DNA of 64,000 nt. Source: Sutterella sp. Its GTDB lineage: Bacteria > Pseudomonadota > Gammaproteobacteria > Burkholderiales > Burkholderiaceae_F. The DNA lies in the NCBI GenBank assembly GCA_019418605.1, contig DYBN01000019.1:1-64000 (forward strand), in the 5' to 3' direction. Both the position numbers and the translations under genes were made by a program. This document shows, one piece after another, positions 18,316-27,123 of this stretch (its first letter is position 1; each line of letters starts with the position of its first letter). The notes under the pieces were generated by a model. That model worked only from the letters and a program-made list of their open reading frames with translations, made no database searches and had not been told where the DNA came from.

Positions 18316-19941
18316 ATGATGAACAAGAAACATTTGGTTCAAGCCTGCCTTGCACTGGCTGTTTCCATGGCCTTCGTTCCGGCCTCGTTCGCGGCCGAAC
18401 AGGTCGACACCAAGGCCTGCGTTGCCTGCCACAGCAACATCGGCGGTTTTCATCAGTCCGGTGCTCACAAGGACGTGAGCTGCACGACCTGCCACAGCGG
18501 TCTGACCGATCACCTCAAGAAGCCCGGCAAGGAAACGCGCCCGGTGACGAGCCTTGATCCCAAGACCTGCGGCAGCTGCCACCAGCCGCAGTTTGAGTCG
18601 ATGTACAAGGTCAATCCCGAACGCACGCCGCGCGACTCCAAGAAGAACACCAACAACATCGCGCCCGATCCGTTCTATGACCGCGCCATGGGTGCGCACG
18701 GCTTCACGAAGGAACACGATCTGCCGCGCAGCCACGTCTTTGCCGCGCTCGATCAGTTCCTCGTTGACCGCGCCTTCGGCGGCCGCTTCGAGCCCAAGGA
18801 AGGCTGGCTGTACCTGACGATGGGCGACGGCGCCTTCAAGGTCTGGGACGTCATCAACGACAAGTATCCCGAAGACAATGCGCAGAAGCCGCGCCGCGCC
18901 GGCACGGCAGCCGCGGGCAACCCCGTGTGCTGGACCTGCAAGTCGACCGACCTGATGCTCGACTGGGCCTATCTGGGCGACAAGAATCCCAATGCGAAGT
19001 TCTCGCGCGAATCCAACGTTGTCGACATCATGCGCAACGTCAACCATTCGCTTAACTGCAACTTCTGCCACGATCCGCACTCGGCCAAGCCGCGCGTGGT
19101 GAACCACGCCCTCATCGAGGCGCTCACCCGCACCGACTTCCCGACGGTGTACTCCGAAGACGCCAAGCGCACCAAGATCGAAGTGGTCAACATGGGCGTG
19201 CGCGGGTTCGAGCGCAAGATCGCGCTTCTTGAAAAGCCCGACAGCAAGCTGATGTGCGCACAGTGCCACGTTGAGTACAACTGCAACCCGGGCACGGATC
19301 CGAAGACGGGCAAGGCCATCGGCATGTCCGACCGCCGCACGAACCTCTTCCCGTTCGTTGACGTCACCAAGATCGACGAGTTCTACAAGCACGTCTCGTT
19401 CAAGGACTTCAAGCATCCCGTGACGGGCGCGCTGCTTACCAAGATGCAGCACCCCGACGTCGAGACCTACTGGAACTCCACGCACGACAAGGCCGGCATC
19501 GGCTGCGCTTCCTGCCACATGCCCAAGGTCAAGGGCAAGGACGGCAAGGAGACCACGCTGCACTGGACGACCTCTCCGCGTCACTACATCAAGGAGACCT
19601 GCCAGAGCTGCCACAAGGACAAGACGGCCGAACAGCTCAACCGCACGATCGACGGCATGCATGCCTACTACAACGGCAAGCTGCGCGAAGCCGAGTCCCG
19701 CATGACCGACATGTTCAATGCGTTTGACCTGGCCCTCGTCATGGGCGTCGATGAAAAGACCCTCAACCAGGCCCGTGAGCTGCACTCCGTTGCGCACACG
19801 AACTGGGAGTGGTGGACTGCCGTAAACGGTGCGTGGTTCCACAACCCGCAGGCTGCGCAGGCCTCGCTTGCCAAGGCTGCCGATGCGGCCCAGCAGGCAA
19901 CCAAGCTGCTGCGCGATGCCATGATGAAGAAAAAGAAGTAA
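18316..19941 (+). CDS. Octaheme cytochrome c nitrite reductase-like protein (NrfA/ONR family)
   Basis: A 541-residue periplasmic multiheme cytochrome. After a Sec signal (cleavage near ASFAAEQ) there are eight heme sites: CxxCH at C35, C56, C85, C248, C314, C397 and C429, and CxxCK at C205. Lys-ligated heme as number four of eight, with five NrfA-like hemes after three extra ones, is the arrangement of octaheme nitrite reductases, which reduce nitrite (and in vitro sulfite) to ammonia (sulfide). The active-site segments are visible: CHVEYNC (Y321, C323), KMQHPD (H379) and CASCHMPK. AGGAG lies five bases before ATG 18316. A long structured leader precedes it and ccmI follows. The reading as nitrite reductase is strong by motif but not certain. 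Confidence 0.88.
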   Translation: MMNKKHLVQACLALAVSMAFVPASFAAEQVDTKACVACHSNIGGFHQSGAHKDVSCTTCHSGLTDHLKKPGKETRPVTSLDPKTCGSCHQPQFESMYKVNPERTPRDSKKNTNNIAPDPFYDRAMGAHGFTKEHDLPRSHVFAALDQFLVDRAFGGRFEPKEGWLYLTMGDGAFKVWDVINDKYPEDNAQKPRRAGTAAAGNPVCWTCKSTDLMLDWAYLGDKNPNAKFSRESNVVDIMRNVNHSLNCNFCHDPHSAKPRVVNHALIEALTRTDFPTVYSEDAKRTKIEVVNMGVRGFERKIALLEKPDSKLMCAQCHVEYNCNPGTDPKTGKAIGMSDRRTNLFPFVDVTKIDEFYKHVSFKDFKHPVTGALLTKMQHPDVETYWNSTHDKAGIGCASCHMPKVKGKDGKETTLHWTTSPRHYIKETCQSCHKDKTAEQLNRTIDGMHAYYNGKLREAESRMTDMFNAFDLALVMGVDEKTLNQARELHSVAHTNWEWWTAVNGAWFHNPQAAQASLAKAADAAQQATKLLRDAMMKKKK

Positions 19942-20031
19942 TCCCAAAGGCTCTTTCCTGAGCGGCTTTTAGAGGCCGGCGCGAAGCTCCCGCACGCTGC
20001 CGGCCGCACAAAAAAGCCGATGACTTCGAAC

Positions 20032-20072
20032 CGGGCGACTCAGAGATAAAAACATCTGAGCCGCCCGTTTTG
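20032..20072 (+). terminator. Terminator after the octaheme cytochrome
   Basis: CGGGCGACTCAGA pairs with TCTGAGCCGCCCG (one mismatch) around an A-rich loop and is followed by TTTTG. Confidence 0.75.
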
Positions 20073-20173
20073 CATCTGCCAAAAACTTGCCGCCGCGCGC
20101 TCTCAAGCGCCTTGTGCAAAAGCGGGCTTTGTTGGGGCATGGACGCCGCCATCCTTCTCTAGAATCCCTGACC

Positions 20174-21094
20174 ATGACGACCGAGATCATTTTCTGGTGC
20201 ATCGCCGCGCTCATGCTCGCCGCGGCCATTGCCTTTCTTGCCGCCGCGTTCTGGAGAACGCCTCTTTTTTCAAGCACGACGGGCACAAGCGAGGAGGCAA
20301 ACAGGGGCCTTCTGGTGGCCGAGCTCGAACTCCTTGAGCGCGAGCACAAGGCGGGGCTCGTCTCACAGGCGATCTATGAGGAAAGCGTCGAAGACGTGCG
20401 GCGCCGTGCGCTCGAAGAGCTTGGCGCTGCGCCAAAGGGCAGAAGGCTTGAAACGCATCAGAAGGCGGTGTTTGCGGCCTTGAGCGGTTTTGTTGCCGCC
20501 GTCTCCCTTGCCGTGTACAGTGCCGTGGGAGCGCCAGGCATGATTCCCTTTGTCGACTCGCAGAGCACGCAGCGCCTGATGCGCGCCGACGGCACCCTTG
20601 CCGCCGCTGCTCCGCAGTATGACGAAGAGCTCATGCGCGCCTATCTCAAGCGCAATCCGGGAGACGAGCGCGCCTGGGTGCTTCTTGCGCGCCTTCTTGT
20701 CAAGCAAAGCGACTGGAAGGGTGCAGTTGAGGCCTACAAAAGCGCCCTTGACCTGGGCCGCAAGGTCTCGCGCGACGTCGAAGTCTGGACCGAGTATGCG
20801 GCAAGCGTCATGAGTCTTCCCGAGCAGGACGCCTACGAAACGGGCCTTCCCATCGTGCAGAAGGCGCTTGAACTTGACGAGGCCAACGCCCAGGCCCATG
20901 AACTTGCGGCCATCGCCTGCCTTGAGACGCGGCGCTGGGGGCAGGCGCGGGTGCATCTTGAGTATCTGCTCTCGCGCCTGACGATGGATTCTCCCCGCTA
21001 CCGGCGTCTGGCCGGCGCCGCGGCGCTTGCCGCGCGCATGGAGAGAATGCAAAACGAGGAGCAGGAAAAGGGCGCCGCCGATGCGCGCCCGTAG
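20174..21094 (+). CDS. ccmI: Cytochrome c biogenesis protein CcmI
   Basis: A 306-residue membrane-anchored TPR protein of the heme-ligation complex, which holds apocytochrome c for heme attachment. TM1 (about 5-26), the CcmI-type cytoplasmic helix (LVAELELLEREHKAGLVSQ, EESVEDVRRRALEELG), TM2 (about 97-118) and periplasmic TPR repeats (ERAWVLLARLLVKQSDWKGA, NAQAHELAAIACLETRRWG) are in order. It is detached from any ccm operon but next to a cytochrome with a CxxCK site; the NrfG subunit of the lysine-heme lyase is homologous to CcmI TPRs, so a dedicated role is possible. A TAGAAT hexamer ends eight bases before the ATG and no Shine-Dalgarno is seen, suggesting a leaderless mRNA. Confidence 0.85.
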   Translation: MTTEIIFWCIAALMLAAAIAFLAAAFWRTPLFSSTTGTSEEANRGLLVAELELLEREHKAGLVSQAIYEESVEDVRRRALEELGAAPKGRRLETHQKAVFAALSGFVAAVSLAVYSAVGAPGMIPFVDSQSTQRLMRADGTLAAAAPQYDEELMRAYLKRNPGDERAWVLLARLLVKQSDWKGAVEAYKSALDLGRKVSRDVEVWTEYAASVMSLPEQDAYETGLPIVQKALELDEANAQAHELAAIACLETRRWGQARVHLEYLLSRLTMDSPRYRRLAGAAALAARMERMQNEEQEKGAADARP

Positions 21095-21229
21095 TTCCTC
21101 GGAAAAAGAGGGGCCCCGGCAAACGCACGAACCCTTGCGGTTGAGCGCTTGTCAAAAACCGGCGCTTGCCGCGCAAGCCGGCGGGGTGCTCCTGGCAGGG
21201 GCTTTGCGCCCTGAAAGCGAATAAACGCA

Positions 21230-21248
21230 GGGGCCTTCTCAAGGCCCC
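21230..21248. terminator. Hairpin between ccmI and DMT transporter
   Basis: A perfect 8-bp stem GGGGCCTT/AAGGCCCC with a three-base loop lies between convergent genes. It has no long T-tract. Confidence 0.6.
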
Positions 21249-21274
21249 GCTTGGAGGGCCCTTGCAAAGAGCGG

Positions 21275-22195
21275 TCAGTCCCCGAAGTTCTGCCCGTGGG
21301 AGGCCTCGGCCGCAAGCGTGGCCTTGAGTTTTTTCTGCTCGCGCAGGCGCGTCAGAATGCTCGCCAGGCACCCGGCAATCAGAATGAGCGCCATGCCAAG
21401 AAGCGCGCTTGCCGGCAGCTCGTCCTTGAAGACCACCACGCTGATGATTTCTGCAATGGGGATCGTCGCAAACTGAAAGCAGGCCGTGAGCATCATGTTG
21501 CCGTAGGCGTAGGCGCGGGTAAGCGAGAGCTGTGCGAGCACCGCGCAGGCCCCGAGGCTCAAAAGCCCGATCCAGGTGTCGCTGCCGTGCAGCTTGAGCC
21601 CGCCTTCAAAAAGGAGGCACCCGAGAAGTCCCCAGACCGTGCCCACGAGCGAAAAGTAAAACACGATGCGAAGCGAAGGCTCGCGCAGCTTTCCGAGCTG
21701 CTTGATCTGAAAGAAGATCACGGGTCCCATGGCGCCCGCGGCAAGGCCCGTGAGGGCGTAGGGGAGCTGTTCGTTGTTGACCGAGGGCTGCAGCACAAGG
21801 CACACGCCCACAAAGCCGATTGCGATTGCGCCTCCGAGATTCCAGGGCGCCTTTTCCTTGTGGCGCAGCGCGGCGTAGATGAGGTAGCCCGCGATGAAAA
21901 GCGGGGCCGTGTAGTTGAGCGTCGTGGCCGTTCCCAGGGGGAGGTGCCCCATGGTTGAAAACCACATCGTGAAGCTGATGGTGCCCAAAAGCGAGCGCTT
22001 TAAGTGCCCGAGCGGGTACTTGGTGTGAAACGAGACGCCCTTGATCAGCATGCAGCAGGTAATGAAGATCAGCCCGATGAGAGAGCGGTAAAAGACGATT
22101 TCAAAGGTCCCTGCGTCGGCTGAGGAAAATTTCACGAAGGCGGTCATCGAGGCAAAGAAAAATGCCGCGACGAGCATCCAACAGGACTGAAGCAT
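21275..22195 (-). CDS. EamA/DMT-family transporter
   Basis: A 306-residue inner-membrane protein with about ten TM helices arranged as two EamA repeats (about 8-140 and 150-285; FVKFSSADAGTFEIVFYRSL near the start of repeat one). The drug/metabolite transporter superfamily exports amino acids, nucleosides or other metabolites; substrate unknown. The C-terminal tail is charged. No clear ribosome-binding site precedes the ATG at 22195; the next Met, seven codons in, is an alternative. Confidence 0.85.
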   Translation of the reverse strand: MLQSCWMLVAAFFFASMTAFVKFSSADAGTFEIVFYRSLIGLIFITCCMLIKGVSFHTKYPLGHLKRSLLGTISFTMWFSTMGHLPLGTATTLNYTAPLFIAGYLIYAALRHKEKAPWNLGGAIAIGFVGVCLVLQPSVNNEQLPYALTGLAAGAMGPVIFFQIKQLGKLREPSLRIVFYFSLVGTVWGLLGCLLFEGGLKLHGSDTWIGLLSLGACAVLAQLSLTRAYAYGNMMLTACFQFATIPIAEIISVVVFKDELPASALLGMALILIAGCLASILTRLREQKKLKATLAAEASHGQNFGD

Positions 22196-22369
22196 GATGT
22201 CTGGCGTCGGAAGAAGGTTTGCGGGAAAGGTCTTCGATTATATGCCCGGCCTTTTTCGTCAATCTGAGGGCGTCTCAACGACTGCCGCGGGCAAGCTTGC
22301 CATAAGGCTTGCGGGCTAGAGTAGGCGGCGTTATTTCCCCGTTCTTGTTCGTTTCTTCCGACGTTTTTG

Positions 22370-22885
22370 ATGAGCGAATTTGACACCAACACCAAGACTT
22401 GCGGCGCGCCCGGCGCAGGGAGCGTCTCGCGCGAGGAGCAAAGAGCCCGGAGGCTCACGCAAGGGGCTCTCGAGCGCGAAGCGCGCACGATGCGCTTCAT
22501 GATTGAAATCTACTGCCGCGCGCATCACGCCTCGGACGTCGAGCCGGGCAAGGCGCTTTGCGCGCAGTGCGAGGAGCTTTTGGCCTATGCCATGAAGCGG
22601 CTTGCCTGCTGCCCCTTTGGGCAGGCCAAGCCCGTCTGCGCCAAGTGCCGCGTGCACTGCTACAAGCCCGCCATGCGCGAGCGCATTGCGCAGGTGATGC
22701 GCTTTTCCGGGCCCCGCGTGGCCCTGCGGCACCCGATTCTGAGTCTGGAGCACCTCTGGAAGTCGCTTGTCGTCACGCCGCCCGAGAAGCCCCGGGCAAA
22801 GGCGGCGCGGCAGACTGCCGCGGCTCAAGGCAAGGATTTGTTCGCACGTGCGGGCGAAAGCGGCCCAGGCCGAGAGGAGCGCTAA
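22370..22885 (+). CDS. YgbA-family (nitrous-oxide-stimulated promoter) protein
   Basis: A 171-residue soluble protein of the YgbA_NO family, whose E. coli member is induced by nitric oxide and whose biochemical role is unclear. The core (about 25-125) has the family's Cys pattern: EIYCRAHH, LCAQCEELLAYAMKRLACCP and PVCAKCRVHCY, which suggests a metal or redox site. The C-terminal 40 residues are basic and low complexity. The ATG at 22370 is preferred over a TTG directly before it; no strong ribosome site is visible. In context with the octaheme nitrite-reductase-like gene 2.4 kb upstream, a nitrosative-stress link is plausible (inference). Confidence 0.82.
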   Translation: MSEFDTNTKTCGAPGAGSVSREEQRARRLTQGALEREARTMRFMIEIYCRAHHASDVEPGKALCAQCEELLAYAMKRLACCPFGQAKPVCAKCRVHCYKPAMRERIAQVMRFSGPRVALRHPILSLEHLWKSLVVTPPEKPRAKAARQTAAAQGKDLFARAGESGPGREER

Positions 22886-22889
22886 AAAC

Positions 22890-23243
22890 ATGTGGCGAGC
22901 TCTTTTTCCCGTTTTGGCGTTTGTGCTTTTTGCCGCGCATGTGCTTTTTCACGGCTGGGGACTTGCGGGGGCTGCGGCAGCGCTTGTCCCGATTCTTTTC
23001 TTTTTTGTGCGAAGGCCCGCCTCGCGCATTGTGCTTGTCGTGCTTCTAGCCGCAGCGGGCCTTGAGTGGGTGCGCACGACGTATGCCCTTGTCGAAGTGC
23101 GCATGGCGCTTGGGCGCGATTGGACGACGGCCGCGGTCATTCTTCTTGGTTGCGCGCTTTTTTCCTGGCTCTCGGGCTGGATGCTTTTTCACCGTCCGGT
23201 GCGCCGCTGGTTTGGCGAAAAAGAAGAAAGCGAGCAGTCTTAA
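22890..23243 (+). CDS. Small inner-membrane protein
   Basis: A 117-residue protein with three or four TM helices (about 4-24, 26-42, 45-66, 80-100), a conserved-looking segment VLLAAAGLEWVRTTYALVEV between the third and fourth, and a charged C-terminus (KEEESEQ-like). It starts four bases after the stop of the YgbA-type gene with GAGAGGAGC upstream, so the two are co-transcribed. I do not recognise the family and give no function. Confidence 0.7.
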   Translation: MWRALFPVLAFVLFAAHVLFHGWGLAGAAAALVPILFFFVRRPASRIVLVVLLAAAGLEWVRTTYALVEVRMALGRDWTTAAVILLGCALFSWLSGWMLFHRPVRRWFGEKEESEQS

Positions 23244-23294
23244 GAGAGGAGTGCGCGGCAAGCGCGCTCCTTAACGGGGCTTCCCCTTGCAGAC

Positions 23295-23329
23295 AAAACG
23301 GCCGTCCTCATCGCGAGAACGGCCGTTTT
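23295..23329. terminator. Two-way intrinsic terminator
   Basis: AAAACGGCCGT (23295-23305) and ACGGCCGTTTT (23319-23329) form a perfect 11-bp stem with A and T runs built in, between convergent genes. Confidence 0.9.
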
Positions 23330-23354
23330 ATTCAAGCATCAAACGATGCGCGGA

Positions 23355-25814
23355 TTAGTACTTGCCGCTTGTCTTTGTAAAGACGTTGTTGAGGGCGTCG
23401 ACTACGAGCGCCTCAAGGCCCGCCTTGCCCGAGCTGCCAAGGCTAAATCGCCCGTCCTTGTAGCTTAGGTTCTTGACGGTGATGTCCTGCGTGACCACCT
23501 CTTCGGCCTTGTCAAGGCGCCGCGCGGTGTTCTCGTGCCCCGTGGCTTCAGCCAGGCGCCCGAAGATGCCGAGCAGCTTGCTTGTGGTCTTCACCGCCTT
23601 CTGTGCGGGCTCCTTGACCGTGAGCTGCGCCACGCTGACCGTGAGCGGATCGATCGAAGAAAGTGCAATGCCGTTGCCCGTGACCTGCTTCCAGGTCATG
23701 AGCGTCTTGCCGGCGGCGTTTTTGGCTTCGAAGTCGTCGACGGCCAAGTCGCCCGACCACGACACGGCAAGCTTGTCGGCCGACTTGAGGTTGATGCGGC
23801 CCGTGACGTCGGCCGTGCCCTTGGTGAGGCTTGCCCCCGAAATCGATTTGATCCAGGGATTAAAGCCCGCAAACCCAAGGTTGTCGACGTTGGTGGTGGC
23901 CTCGAGCGCTATGGGCGACAAGGAGAGCTTGCCGTCGGACTCAAGCTTGCCGCCGTTGATGACGGCCTGCGCCTTGTAGGTGCCTTTTGCCCCCTTGGCG
24001 GAACTGAAGTTGGCCGCATCAAGCGCAATGCCGCTGACGGTGAGCGTCTGCGCGGGTTTCAGCCCCGTGTCCTTTAATGCAACGCTGCCCTCGGTAATGC
24101 GGGCCGACTTCACCGACCACTGCCAGGGGCTTGCAGCCGAAGGGCCGGAGGATGCCGCGGGCTTTTGGGCTGCCGCACCCTTGGCGGCGTCGCCCTGGCC
24201 GGCAGCGCCCTGCGAGGCCTTGCTGTCAAAGGCGACGTGAAGGGCGGGCGCGGCAACCGTGATTTTGTTGACTTCTACTTTTTGTGCGGCCAGATCAAAA
24301 AGCCCCACGTCGACCGAGGCGGTCTTGACGGACGCAAGGGGCGCGCCCTTGGGGTCGCTCGCCTGCAGGTTCTTCAAAGTGGCCGTTCCCTTCCAGGTCA
24401 GAGCCGTCTTCCCGGCGTTCTTGAAGTCAAGGCTGCCGGCCACGTCGGCCGAACCCTTGTCGATGGCGTAGCCCGAAAGCGACTTGATCCAGGGGTTGAA
24501 GGAAGAAAGCGACAGGGAATTGACGTTCGTGGTGGCCGCCACGGAAAGCGGGTCGATCGTAAGCTTGCCTTCGCTTGCCACGGTGCCGCCGTTGACCTTG
24601 GCGGAAACCTTGTAGGTGCCGGTGGCGTTGGCGGCCGACGAGAAGTCGTTGGCTGAAAGCGTGAGACCCGTGACCTGCACGGCCGCCGCAGGCGAGACGC
24701 CCTGATCGGTCACCTTGATCGAGCCTCCGGTGATGGTGGCCGAGCCAAGCGACCACTTCCAGTTTGAGCCCCCCGCATCAGAGGAGGCGGCCGACTCGGC
24801 CTTGCCGGCCTGCTTGCCGCCGCTCGCGTCCGAGGCAGCGGCCGGTGCGCTCGTGTTGAGGGCAAGATTGATCACGGGGTCGACGACCGCAACCGACTTC
24901 ACGTCGACGCTTTGATTGGCAAGGTCAAAGCGCGAGAGCTCAACCGTGGCGCCCGTCAACTTGGCAAAGGGGGCGCCCTGCAGCGTTGCGGCTTCAACCG
25001 AAGAGAGCGTAGCCGAGCCCGAAGCCGTCACGCCGGGCGTGCCGGAAGCGGGCAGCGTGAAGTCAAGGTTGAGCGCGCTCGTCAACTTGGCGCTGCGCAC
25101 GTCGTAGGGGATCGTCACGGGCATGGCGCGCAGAAGCTGCGCGACGTCAAGGTCTGCAATGTTGAGCGCCAGCGTGGCGTTTTCTCCAGCCATCTTGCCC
25201 TGGGCCGTCACGGGCTTGCCGTTGATCTTAAGCGAGAGGCTAGGCGTCAGGCTCGAGCTGCCCGCCGAAGGCAGGGTCGAAACCACGGGCAGCGCAAAAT
25301 TGATGTCCGTGATGTTGACCTCGGCCTGGTTGCCCGGATTGACAAAGCGCACCGAGCTGTTTTTCACCGAGATGTTTGAAAGACTGAACGCGGGCAGGCC
25401 CGAGTCCTTGCTCGGGACGGCCTGCGTGGCGTCCGAAGCCGTCTCCTGGGCCTGGGCGTTGTTGACCTCATTGGCCGTGAGCTGCACGCGCAGCCCGTCG
25501 ACCGTAACGGCGTCGAGCACCGGGGCCATGTTGCTGAGCGTGGCGACGCTCGCGTCGATCACGGCCCGGTCGAGCTCAATCATGTGGTTTTCCGGCTTGT
25601 TGGCCGAGTTTACGGCCAGATTTTCAATGGTAAGCGTCCAGCTCCAGGGGTTGAATGAAACATCGCCCACGCTGGCCGTGCGGCCGCCGAGCGCGTCGGG
25701 AACCACGTTGTTGACCGCCCAGCGCACTCCGGCCGGAACGCCGAGATAACCGGCGGCGGCATAGATGCCCACGAGAACGAGAACGCCCGCAACGGGCTTG
25801 AGAGACACGCGCAT
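23355..25814 (-). CDS. DUF748/AsmA-like envelope protein
   Basis: An 819-residue protein with an N-terminal TM anchor (about 7-24) and a large periplasmic part. The start has the DUF748 signature (SVGDVSFNPWSWTLTIENLA). Members of the AsmA/TamB superfamily form elongated beta grooves thought to move lipids between membranes. Two tandem repeats of about 200 residues are clear: one has GSIKVTDQGVSPAAAVQVTG and FNPWIKSLSG, the other GSVALKDTGLKPAQTLTVSG and FNPWIKSISG. Ala/Ser/Gly-rich linkers separate blocks. The ATG at 25814 has GAAGGAA upstream. Monocistronic as seen. Confidence 0.8.
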   Translation of the reverse strand: MRVSLKPVAGVLVLVGIYAAAGYLGVPAGVRWAVNNVVPDALGGRTASVGDVSFNPWSWTLTIENLAVNSANKPENHMIELDRAVIDASVATLSNMAPVLDAVTVDGLRVQLTANEVNNAQAQETASDATQAVPSKDSGLPAFSLSNISVKNSSVRFVNPGNQAEVNITDINFALPVVSTLPSAGSSSLTPSLSLKINGKPVTAQGKMAGENATLALNIADLDVAQLLRAMPVTIPYDVRSAKLTSALNLDFTLPASGTPGVTASGSATLSSVEAATLQGAPFAKLTGATVELSRFDLANQSVDVKSVAVVDPVINLALNTSAPAAASDASGGKQAGKAESAASSDAGGSNWKWSLGSATITGGSIKVTDQGVSPAAAVQVTGLTLSANDFSSAANATGTYKVSAKVNGGTVASEGKLTIDPLSVAATTNVNSLSLSSFNPWIKSLSGYAIDKGSADVAGSLDFKNAGKTALTWKGTATLKNLQASDPKGAPLASVKTASVDVGLFDLAAQKVEVNKITVAAPALHVAFDSKASQGAAGQGDAAKGAAAQKPAASSGPSAASPWQWSVKSARITEGSVALKDTGLKPAQTLTVSGIALDAANFSSAKGAKGTYKAQAVINGGKLESDGKLSLSPIALEATTNVDNLGFAGFNPWIKSISGASLTKGTADVTGRINLKSADKLAVSWSGDLAVDDFEAKNAAGKTLMTWKQVTGNGIALSSIDPLTVSVAQLTVKEPAQKAVKTTSKLLGIFGRLAEATGHENTARRLDKAEEVVTQDITVKNLSYKDGRFSLGSSGKAGLEALVVDALNNVFTKTSGKY

Positions 25815-26223
25815 CTTTAAATTCCTTCGCTCAAAAAAGCAAAACCGGGCCGCACACGATTAAAGCTTGGCCCACAATGCCTGTATGCATTGATGCTAGC
25901 GCCTTTGGGGAGCAAGAGGCGTTGAAAATGCAACGATTCGTTGCCCGCAGGGGAGCAGGACGCTCCAACAAGAAAGCCGGGTCGGGCGTTTTGGGAAGAG
26001 AGCCTTGCGCGGCGCGCCTTTGGCGGCGCGCATCGACGGGAGTTGGAGGAGAAAAACTCAAGGCGCAGGGAAGGCGCAAAAGACGCTGCGGGAAATAAAA
26101 AGCGGCAAATGAAAAGAGCGCGGCTCCCGGCGCCATGGCGGGGGCGTACGCTCATTGTTAGTGCAGCTTTTGCTGCCGCGGCGGTGCTTGCGCAAACCCG
26201 GCCGCGGACGGTCAAAAAGACTT
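25815..26223. other. 409-base gap, no gene supported
   Basis: Between two minus-strand genes. Frames here lack ribosome sites and family signals. The sequence is GC-rich with short inverted repeats but nothing I would name. Confidence 0.5.
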
Positions 26224-26940
26224 TTAAGCGGGCTTTTTGGCCAGCACGATGAGCCGCTGGCTTTGACGGGTAAAGGTGCTGAAGGCTGGGCCGTAGAAGC
26301 CTTCGAGCTTCAAGCCTGCGTTTGCCAGCATCTCTTCAAACTCCTGCGTCGTGTAGATGCGAACGCTTGCCGACACCGGGCCGCGGTAGTCGGTGGCGGG
26401 GAAGAGCACGGTTGCCCGGTGCGTGAGCGCATCCCAGTTTTCGGCCACCATCTCGCCTGAGGCGATGATGCGGGTCGCTTCGCCCGCAATGACGCGCTCG
26501 GGGTTGGCCACTTCAATGAGAAGCCGCCCGCCCGGGGCGAGGCACCCGGCAAAGCGCTCGATCATTTCGGCGTTGCCCTCGTCGGAGAAGTAGCCAAAGG
26601 AGCTCGACCAGTTGATCACGAGATCCATGTCCGAGGGCAGGCGGCACTTGCGCATGTCCTCGGTGCGGAAATCCCCCTTCAAGCCCGCCCGGAAGAACTT
26701 GTTGCGGGCGGCCGTGACGAAGTGCGAATTGAAGTCAATGCCCTTGACGTCGGCGCCGAGCCGGGCAAGGGGAAAACTCAGGTCGGCCTTGCCGCAGGGG
26801 CACTCGAAGATGCGCACGCCGGGCTTGAGTTCGAGCCTCTGCCAGATGCTCTCGGCATCGGCGCGGCTTTGCGCGGGGTCGCGCAGCCACTTGTCTTCGG
26901 GAACATGACGAAACCATTCGGTCAGAGGTGCAGTAGTCAT
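26224..26940 (-). CDS. Class I SAM-dependent methyltransferase
   Basis: A 238-residue methyltransferase. Motif I is RIFECPCGKADLSFPLARLG, with ECPCGKA in place of the usual ExGxGxG; the acidic motif II is VKGIDFNSHF, and motif IV is DLVINWSSSFGYF. The family methylates small molecules; substrate unknown. I start it at ATG 26940 (MTTAPLTEWF), where the folded domain begins; the open frame runs 1.2 kb further upstream as a chance overlap with the divergent transporter gene. Confidence 0.85.
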   Translation of the reverse strand: MTTAPLTEWFRHVPEDKWLRDPAQSRADAESIWQRLELKPGVRIFECPCGKADLSFPLARLGADVKGIDFNSHFVTAARNKFFRAGLKGDFRTEDMRKCRLPSDMDLVINWSSSFGYFSDEGNAEMIERFAGCLAPGGRLLIEVANPERVIAGEATRIIASGEMVAENWDALTHRATVLFPATDYRGPVSASVRIYTTQEFEEMLANAGLKLEGFYGPAFSTFTRQSQRLIVLAKKPA

Positions 26941-27123
26941 AGTGTGTGTGCCGCAAAAAACGCAGAAAAACTCAAAAGGCAGGCGGCCGCAGCCGCCTTG
27001 TGCGTGAATTGTACTTCGGCCGGGGAAGGGCTCAGGGACCGGCTTGTTAGAATCGCCATCGCGCCGCACGAGGCGGGAGCCGGGCGCGTTGTTGTTTTTG
27101 AACTTTTCCCCGAGGTGTGAGCC

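Noticed and set aside
18184..19947. Long open frame (587 codons) on the minus strand opposite the octaheme cytochrome gene
   Set aside because: GC-rich codon bias opens antisense frames; the plus strand encodes eight heme motifs and a signal peptide, and the antisense product is low-complexity with no domain.
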